Shown piece by piece: positions 56,059 to 64,000 of a stretch of DNA of 64,000 nt (its first letter is position 1; each line of letters begins with the position of its first letter). The position numbers and the translations under genes are program-made. Under the pieces are notes generated by a model. The model saw nothing but the letters and a program-made list of their open reading frames with translations, did no database searches and was not told the DNA's origin. The stretch comes from Afipia sp. 1NLS2 (GTDB lineage: Bacteria > Pseudomonadota > Alphaproteobacteria > Rhizobiales > Xanthobacteraceae). The DNA is taken from positions 461,001-525,000 of the forward strand of contig NZ_ADVZ01000001.1 in assembly GCF_000178995.1 (NCBI RefSeq), written 5' to 3'.

Positions 56059-56088
56059 GCTTATTGAATTTGAGGTTTCCCGCAACCT

Positions 56089-56688
56089 TCACGAGGCCTT
56101 CGAGAGCAACTCTTCCACGTATTCCCAGTTCACAAGGTTCTCGATGAACGCCTTGAGGTAATCGGGACGGCGGTTGCGATAGTCGATGTAGTAGGAGTGC
56201 TCCCATACGTCGACGCCGAGGATCGGGCTTCCGCCATGAACCAGCGGGTTTTCGCCGTTCGGCGTCTTGGTGACTTCGAGCTTGCCATTCTTCACCGAGA
56301 GCCAGGCCCAGCCGGAGCCGAACTGGCCCGCGCCGGCGGCTGCGAAATCGGCCTTGAACTTCTCGAAGCCGCCGAGATCCTCGTCGATCTTCTTGGCGAG
56401 CTTGCCCGGCAGCTTGGTGCCGCCACCCTTGGGCTTCATCATTTTCCAGAAAAGGGTGTGGTTGTAATGCTGCGCGGCATTGTTGAACAAGCCAGCGTTC
56501 TTGCCGAACGAACCCTTGACGATCTCTTCGAGCGACTTGCCCTCGAATTCGGTGCCCTTGAGCAGGTTGTTGCCGTTGGTGACGTAGGCCTGATGATGCT
56601 TGTCGTGGTGATACTCGAGCGTCTCCTTGGACATGTAAGGCTGGAGCGCGTCATGAGCATACGGCAGGTCCGGAAGGGTAAAGGTCAT
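56089..56688 (-). CDS. sodB: Superoxide dismutase (Fe/Mn type)
   Basis: Cytoplasmic superoxide dismutase of 199 residues. The metal ligands are in YHHDKHH (first His), QHYNHTLFW (His), and [13 protein letters not shown] (Asp and His). The C-terminal half and [11 protein letters not shown] are as in rhizobial Fe/Mn enzymes. The metal cannot be assigned with certainty; the MG..GSGWAWL pattern ([11 protein letters not shown]) is common to both types. ATG 56688 was preferred to an upstream ATG that adds three residues. Confidence 0.95.
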   Translation of the reverse strand: MTFTLPDLPYAHDALQPYMSKETLEYHHDKHHQAYVTNGNNLLKGTEFEGKSLEEIVKGSFGKNAGLFNNAAQHYNHTLFWKMMKPKGGGTKLPGKLAKKIDEDLGGFEKFKADFAAAGAGQFGSGWAWLSVKNGKLEVTKTPNGENPLVHGGSPILGVDVWEHSYYIDYRNRRPDYLKAFIENLVNWEYVEELLSKAS

Positions 56689-56889
56689 AGGATACATCCA
56701 CGATCGTGAGAGAGAGTACGAAACTTAACGGCGCGGACTATAGAAGGTTTCCTCTCCGGAACATAGAACCTTCGGGCGCGGGGATGCTCCGCCCACGGGG
56801 CATGACGCCGCGCGCAAATCATGCGATAGCCTTGTTTCGACAGCTTCTTTTCGCCGTGCTGACGGGCCCCTGGGGACGACGAAACGCTC

Positions 56890-57648
56890 ATGAAACGTGT
56901 CTTGGTTGCACTCGCCGTTTGTATTTCCCAGTTTCCGCTGGCTGCAAATGCCACGGACATCCTCCTCATGAGCGGAGGCGCTCCGAAGGACGTGCTGATC
57001 ACGCTCATCCCGCAGTTTGAAAAAGCGACCGGCCATCGCGTGATCACACAGCATGTCCTGATTTCCGCATTGCGGCAAAAAATTCTGGCCGGGGAAAGTG
57101 CCGACGTTCTGCTGATGCCGACCTCGGCTCTCGACAATCTCGCGACGATGCACAAAATCCGACCAGAGGATCGTGCCGCGTACGGAATTCTCAAACTTGT
57201 CGCAATCGTCAAAAACGGCGCGCCTCGCCCGAACATCTCAAGCGTCGATGCCTTTCGCCGCGCCCTGGTGGACGCCCCCTCGGTCGTCTATTCGACGCCG
57301 GCTTCGACCCCGAGCGGCGCGCACATGGCCAGCATGGTCTCCGAGCTCGGGATCTCCGACATCGTCGAGCGCAAGGTGACCTATCGCCCAGCGCTGGAAG
57401 GCGGCGTCAGCATGGTGGCCGACGGCCGCGTCGCCATCGGAATCTATCCGGCGAGCGAAGTCGTCCATGTCGACGGTGTGACTTCGCTCGGTCCCCTGCC
57501 CGAGCCGCTGCAACTCACTCTGGTTTACGGCGGCGCGGTGGCAGCCACGAGCAAGGCTCCTGGACCGGCGCGGGAATTGATCCGCTTTCTCGCAGCTCCC
57601 GAGAACCGCGCCGTCTGGCGGCATGAGGGATTCGAAATTCCGCACTAA
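56890..57648 (+). CDS. ModA-like substrate-binding protein (orphan)
   Basis: Exported binding protein of 252 residues. Signal peptide (about 1-21, ANA) and a SBP_bac_11 fold: LLMSGGAPKDVLITLIPQFEKATGHRV, SADVLLMPTSALDNL, and RVAIGIYPASEVVHVDGV. This is the ModA group, binding molybdate-like oxyanions, but permease and ATPase genes are absent nearby. It is followed by the HIT gene on the same strand. Related proteins in rhizobia are annotated as molybdate or generic substrate-binding proteins; the ligand is open. Confidence 0.8.
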   Translation: MKRVLVALAVCISQFPLAANATDILLMSGGAPKDVLITLIPQFEKATGHRVITQHVLISALRQKILAGESADVLLMPTSALDNLATMHKIRPEDRAAYGILKLVAIVKNGAPRPNISSVDAFRRALVDAPSVVYSTPASTPSGAHMASMVSELGISDIVERKVTYRPALEGGVSMVADGRVAIGIYPASEVVHVDGVTSLGPLPEPLQLTLVYGGAVAATSKAPGPARELIRFLAAPENRAVWRHEGFEIPH

Positions 57649-57679
57649 CCTTTCAATGGTCAATCCGGGGGATATCCAG

Positions 57680-58105
57680 ATGGCAACTTACGACGATCAA
57701 AACATCTTCGCGAAAATCCTGCGCGGCGAACTGCCCTGCCTGAAAGTGTACGAGAACGATCGCACGTTCGCTTTCCTCGACATCATGCCGCGCTCTCCGG
57801 GCCACACGCTCGTGATCCCGCGCGCGGGTGCGCGCAACCTCCTGGACATCCGCGAGGAGGATTTCATGGAGGTCGCCCGCACCACCCGCACCATCGCGCG
57901 CGCCGCGATGAAGGCGTTTGCCGCCGACGGCATCATCATCCAGCAATTCAGCGAACCCGCGAGCGGTCAGGTCGTATTCCACCTGCACATGCACATCATG
58001 CCGGTGAAGGAAGGGGTTGCGCTGCTGCCGCCGCAAACCCGCAAGGAAGACCCCAAGGTGCTGGAAGACCACGCGGCAAAGCTGATCGCGGCGCTGAAAG
58101 CATAA
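57680..58105 (+). CDS. HIT-family protein
   Basis: A 141-residue nucleotide hydrolase/transferase of the histidine triad superfamily. The triad reads HLHMHIMP near the C-terminus, and the N-terminal IFAKILRGELPCLKVYEND is typical of the HINT/Fhit-like bacterial branch. GGGGGAT lies before ATG 57680. It is 31 bp after the ModA-like gene. It ends at a terminator. Confidence 0.93.
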   Translation: MATYDDQNIFAKILRGELPCLKVYENDRTFAFLDIMPRSPGHTLVIPRAGARNLLDIREEDFMEVARTTRTIARAAMKAFAADGIIIQQFSEPASGQVVFHLHMHIMPVKEGVALLPPQTRKEDPKVLEDHAAKLIAALKA

Positions 58106-58127
58106 GCGCCCCTTAAGGCGGACAAAT

Positions 58128-58160
58128 AAAAAGCGGAGCGGCCGAGCCGCCCCGCTTTTT
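58128..58160. terminator. Bidirectional terminator between HIT and livF genes
   Basis: AAAAAGCGG-A-GCGGC and GCCGC-C-CCGCTTTTT pair with one A-C mismatch around a CGA loop. Both strands carry the T tract, serving the HIT gene (+) and livF (-). Confidence 0.9.
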
Positions 58161-58177
58161 ATGTTCGAGATTCCGGC

Positions 58178-60741
<2,564 letters not shown>

Positions 60742-60754
60742 GAATAAACCGTTC

Positions 60755-61738
60755 CTATGCCCGGCTTTGCGAGCCAAACAGCCCGTGCGGGCGTAGCACC
60801 AGCACGAGCGTCATTGCCGCGAACAGCATGACGTAGGCGTAGCCTGGATTGATCATTGAAGTGATGCTGATGATCTCGCCTGCGATCAGGCCGCCGAGAA
60901 TGGCGCCCGGGAACGAGCCGACACCACCGATCACGATGACGACGAAGGTCTGCACCAGGATCGCTTCGCCCATGTCGGGGGTCAGCGACACCACGGGAGC
61001 GTTGACGATGCCCGCGAAACCGGCTGCCATCGCGCCGATGCCGAACACGATCATGAAAACGCGAAAAACGTTGATGCCGAGCGTGGACACCATCATCGAG
61101 TCTTCGATGCCGGCGCGGACGATCATGCCGAGGCGCGTGCGGTACAGCACGAGATACAGAGCAAGAAGCGCGACCGTCACGATGCCCACGAGGGCAAGAC
61201 GATAGGTCGGATAGTACATGAAGCCGAGCGAGGTGATGCCGCTGAAAATCTTCGGCGCAGGCACCGTCAGCGACAGGCTGCCGAAGAAGAAGCGCACGAT
61301 TTCAACGATGCAGATGCCGATACCGAACGTCACCAGCAACTGATCCTCGTCGGGACGCCCGTAAAAATACCGGATGATGACTCTTTCCATCACCACGCCG
61401 GCGAGCATGACGAACAGCGAACCAGCAAGAACCGCGATGATGAAGGAGCCCGTATAGGTGAAGGCCACGTATCCGGCATAGCCGCCCAGCATGAACATCG
61501 CACCATGCGCGAGGTTCAGAACGCCGAGGGTACCATAGATGATCGTCAGACCCGATGAGATCAGCGCCAGCAGCGCACCGAGCACGAGCCCGTTGAACAG
61601 CTGTGAAACGAAATTTGCCCAATTGATCACTTGTTTCCAGCCCGCGAAAAATTTCTTTTTTTCAACCGCTGAGCTTTCGTCCTGCGACCCGGCATCAGCG
61701 CCTGTTGAGTTATGAACCGAGACCGTTAAAGCCGGCAC
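60755..61738 (-). CDS. livH: ABC transporter permease LivH
   Basis: Permease of 327 residues with an N-terminal polar extension (about 1-40) and about eight helices. GALLALISSGLTIIYGTLGVLNLAHGAMFMLGGY and RAGIEDSMMVSTLGINV and IGGVGSFPGAILGG mark the LivH family. It lies 13 bp upstream of the fused livMG start and 48 bp after the binding protein stop. Confidence 0.94.
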   Translation of the reverse strand: MPALTVSVHNSTGADAGSQDESSAVEKKKFFAGWKQVINWANFVSQLFNGLVLGALLALISSGLTIIYGTLGVLNLAHGAMFMLGGYAGYVAFTYTGSFIIAVLAGSLFVMLAGVVMERVIIRYFYGRPDEDQLLVTFGIGICIVEIVRFFFGSLSLTVPAPKIFSGITSLGFMYYPTYRLALVGIVTVALLALYLVLYRTRLGMIVRAGIEDSMMVSTLGINVFRVFMIVFGIGAMAAGFAGIVNAPVVSLTPDMGEAILVQTFVVIVIGGVGSFPGAILGGLIAGEIISITSMINPGYAYVMLFAAMTLVLVLRPHGLFGSQSRA

Positions 61739-61786
61739 CTGACACGACGTCGCATCAGGTGCCGGCGTTCAACGAGACTTACGCGA

Positions 61787-63139
61787 TCAGGTGTAATCGC
61801 CGAGGTTGCAGCCGAACGCGTCCGGCTTCTGCATCAGCCCTTCACCGGGGACGATTTCGACAACATCCCAGTAGTCTTCCTTGTTCTTCATGTCCGCGGA
61901 CTTCTTGCCGCGCACGATGATGACCGGACGAATGCACTGGTGGTCTTCCTTGCGGTAGTAGACCTCACCCACGAGCGAAGGAATCTTCTCTTCCTTCTCG
62001 TAGGTCTTGATGATGTCCGGCGGATAGAAGCTCTTGGCTTCTTCGGCCATGCGAGCCCAATGAACGAAGCTGATGTAGGCATTTTCCGCGCCCCACTCGG
62101 GCTGGTAGCCATACTTCTTGCTGAAGGCTTCGTTGAACATTTTGGCAAGCGGATACTTGTCTTCGATCGTCCACCAGTAGTCGGTCGCCGCATAGACGCC
62201 GGCGAGCAGATTGCCGCCGACTTCGGGAGCGAGGAACGGAATCTGGTACGGCACGGCGAGCTTCATCTTGTCGAAGATGCCGAACTGCTTGGCCTGCTGG
62301 GTGGAGAGAACCGCGTCGTGACCCCAGTTGACGTTGATCAGTACGTCCGCGCCGGAGTTGGCGACGTTCAGCAGATAGGACGAGTAGTCAGGCGCGCCGA
62401 GCGGCGAAACCTGGTTGGTCACGGTGGTCCAGCCGGCCGTTGCGAGGTAGTCCTGCATCGACTTGGTGACGGTGTGGCCGTAGGTGTAGTCCGGCGTCAT
62501 GTACGCCGCCTTCTTGTTCTTGCCGAACACCTTCACGAGCTGAGGACCGATCGCCGCAGCGGCGGTCTGGCCGAAGAAGTTCTGGCGGAAGCCGTAGCGG
62601 ACGCAGTCCTTGCCGGTGGTGTCGTTGGAGCCGGAAATGCCGGCGAGGTACATCACCTTTTCGCGCTGGGCGAGCTTGTTCAGCGCAACCGCCACCGCCG
62701 ACGAGGTCGAGCCGGTCATCAGCACAACCTTGTTCTCGGTGATGAAGCGCTGCTCCGCCTGCACCGCGATGTTCGGCTTGGCGCCGCTGTCGGCCACGAC
62801 GAGCTTCACTTCCTTGCCGAGAATGCCCTTGCTGGTCTTCGGCGAGATTTTCTTGACGAGGTCGTGACCCTGGTTGATGTGCTCGACCGCGAGCTCCCAA
62901 CCCTTGAGTTCGTCTTCGCCCTGCACGGCGTAGGTGCCGGTGCGCGGCACTGCGGCGCCGAAGGTGATGGTGCTGCCGGACGAGCCTGCCGGATAGGTGC
63001 CGATCGCCGGATGATCTGCTGCGAAGGCTGGCATCGACAATCCGCCGGACAGCGCAGCGCCGCCGATCAGACCCGCACTGCCCTGCAACAATGCACGGCG
63101 CGACAACCCAGAATAGAGAATTTCATTGATCTTCGTCAT
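61787..63139 (-). CDS. Exported substrate-binding protein (LivK/AmiC-like)
   Basis: Binding protein of 450 residues for the liv-type transporter. A twin-arginine signal (SRRALLQGSAGLIGGAAL, cleaved near AFA at about 40) precedes a Peripla_BP_6 domain (about 55-420). ITFGAAVPRTGTYAVQGEDELKGWELAVEHIN is the family signature. The length exceeds that of typical LivK (about 370), which fits the amide/urea-type subgroup. First gene of the operon. A Tat signal for an SBP is uncommon but seen in Rhizobiales. Confidence 0.93.
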   Translation of the reverse strand: MTKINEILYSGLSRRALLQGSAGLIGGAALSGGLSMPAFAADHPAIGTYPAGSSGSTITFGAAVPRTGTYAVQGEDELKGWELAVEHINQGHDLVKKISPKTSKGILGKEVKLVVADSGAKPNIAVQAEQRFITENKVVLMTGSTSSAVAVALNKLAQREKVMYLAGISGSNDTTGKDCVRYGFRQNFFGQTAAAAIGPQLVKVFGKNKKAAYMTPDYTYGHTVTKSMQDYLATAGWTTVTNQVSPLGAPDYSSYLLNVANSGADVLINVNWGHDAVLSTQQAKQFGIFDKMKLAVPYQIPFLAPEVGGNLLAGVYAATDYWWTIEDKYPLAKMFNEAFSKKYGYQPEWGAENAYISFVHWARMAEEAKSFYPPDIIKTYEKEEKIPSLVGEVYYRKEDHQCIRPVIIVRGKKSADMKNKEDYWDVVEIVPGEGLMQKPDAFGCNLGDYT

Positions 63140-63619
63140 CAGTAACCTCCCAAAACATTGTTGCGGCTTATGATGAGCTGGCGAAAGCAGATGAAATTCC
63201 GCAGCTCTCGTTTATATTTATGCCGGTTCCTTTGAATTCCTTTCATCCCAATTCTGTCAATGTCACTTTGGTCGAACGGTCCTGTGCCGGGCGCCGTTAA
63301 GGATATGCGCGTATCTGCATGCACTTCGAGAAAGCAGCATAAAAAGCCAACTTCAGAGAATTTTCTGTAACTTGAATGCAAACCGTGCACCTCATGCTTA
63401 TCCGTAAGGATGATGCGCTCCGGTGCCGCATTCCCCCCTGTTTTTAGTCGTGTTGCGACCGTTCAGAAGATTATTCTCTTCCTGACAAGGCGATTATCTT
63501 CCCGATCGAAGCGGCAATTTTCGCGGCCGATGCCTCACCAGCGTCCCGCGAAAGCGAGTCCGATATTGTTCCGCCGCAGGCAAGCGGTAACATGGCGTCT
63601 CTCACCTGGGAGACAGACC
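63140..63619. other. Intergenic region before the liv operon and HdeD gene
   Basis: A 480-bp divergent promoter region. It contains a short minus-strand frame (63139-63390) without conserved features and no clear palindromic operator. It must hold the promoters of the liv operon and of the HdeD-like gene, but I could not identify them. Confidence 0.5.
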
Positions 63620-64000
63620 ATGAGCATTTCAGACGGATCACATCACAGTCTTGGCAGCGCTCTGCATTCCCTTCGCGCAAAGTGGGGATGGGTTCTTGCA
63701 CTCGGTATCGTTTACGTCATTGCCGGCGTCATCGCGCTCGGCAATGAACTTTTCAGCACCTTCGTCTCGGTCGCCATTATCGGCGCCGTGATGTTCGTGT
63801 CGGGAATTTTCGAAATCTTCAGCGCCTTCCAGATGAAAACCTGGGGCAGTTTCTTCCTGTGGATTGCCTTGGGCGCTCTTTATGCCGTGGCCGGCATATT
63901 CGTATGGATCAATCCACTCCTTGCGGCTGGCGCATTCACGCTCCTGATCGGCATCGCCCTGATTGCGTCAGGTCTGGTGCGCATATTCCTGGCCTTTCGG
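63620..64000 (+). CDS. HdeD-family membrane protein (partial)
   Basis: First 127 codons of a membrane protein that continues beyond the window. GGGAGA lies upstream of the ATG. After a polar start (MSISDGSHHSLGSALHSLRA), paired helices appear (WVLALGIVYVIAGVIALGN, VSVAIIGAVMFVSGIFEI, WGSFFLWIALGALYAVAGI, TLLIGIALIASGLVRIF), the repeated two-helix pattern of DUF308/HdeD proteins, implicated in acid resistance in Escherichia. About 60-70 residues are probably missing. Confidence 0.88.
   Translation, partial: MSISDGSHHSLGSALHSLRAKWGWVLALGIVYVIAGVIALGNELFSTFVSVAIIGAVMFVSGIFEIFSAFQMKTWGSFFLWIALGALYAVAGIFVWINPLLAAGAFTLLIGIALIASGLVRIFLAFR

Noticed and set aside
55968..56088. Possible fluoride riboswitch before crcB
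   Set aside because: The conserved GAUG / CCGC blocks of the crcB motif could not be found; the sequence is mostly the sodB terminator.
63139..63390. Open frame of 83 codons upstream of the liv operon
   Set aside because: Its composition is not protein-like and it overlaps the expected promoter region and livK start.

Overview
The window reads as a chromosome segment of an alphaproteobacterium of the Bradyrhizobium / Rhodopseudomonas / Nitrobacter / Afipia group (Nitrobacteraceae). The evidence is high GC, gene content typical of Rhizobiales (CpdR, KdsD, ornithine decarboxylase with homospermidine synthase, Zur-type zinc control), a ROSE RNA thermometer before a small heat-shock gene, and interspersed palindromes of the kind common in that group. 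Assignment is by gene content and remembered family signatures only; no database search was possible.

Region 1 (1-10.5 kb) is a denitrification block. It holds pseudoazurin, an alternative-oxidase-like protein, the Crp/Fnr regulator NnrR, norE-norF plus a 51-residue membrane ORF, norCBQD, and nirK-nirV. Five 14-bp FNR/NnrR-type palindromes (TTG-N8-CAA) sit in front of pseudoazurin, the oxidase, nnrR, norE/norC and nirK, so the block looks like one nitric-oxide-responsive regulon. Nitrite is reduced to NO by NirK (pseudoazurin as donor) and NO to N2O by NorCB. The block ends near a tRNA-Val(GAC) gene.

Region 2 (11-20.5 kb) is mixed housekeeping: a YdcZ-type membrane protein, CpdR, an N-formylglutamate amidohydrolase, a probable small RNA with anti-Shine-Dalgarno loops, HisN, a LysR/TSUP-permease divergent pair, a lysophospholipase-like hydrolase, a ROSE-controlled Hsp20, and an ECF41 sigma factor divergent from its AhpD-like partner with a matching promoter.

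Region 3 (20.7-31.9 kb) carries glutamate synthase (gltB, gltD), small secreted proteins, a DUF459/SGNH protein, a lytic transglycosylase and galU. Region 4 (31.9-33.0 kb) is a scar: a small WYL-like gene and the first 31 codons of an OLD-type ATPase/nuclease, cut off just before the Walker A loop by a very GC-rich block without a convincing gene.

Region 5 (33-44.5 kb) holds an orphan NitT/TauT-type binding protein with an SGNH hydrolase and a diguanylate cyclase, an outer-membrane barrel protein, kdsD, nfeD-SPFH, hemH and an M3 peptidase. Region 6 (44.5-51 kb) is polyamine centred: a long structured speF-like leader with mutually exclusive hairpins, ornithine/lysine decarboxylase, GNAT, RidA, Rnk, a His-rich CDF exporter and homospermidine synthase.

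Region 7 (51-56 kb) concerns zinc: a WD40 protein beside a His-rich COG0523 GTPase, then an operon of a His-rich membrane peptide, znuC and znuB behind a Zur-type palindrome, with no znuA. Then come crcB, sodB, an orphan ModA-like protein and a HIT protein. Region 8 (58-64 kb) is a branched-chain amino acid/amide ABC operon with a fused LivM-LivG, and the start of an HdeD-family gene that runs off the window.
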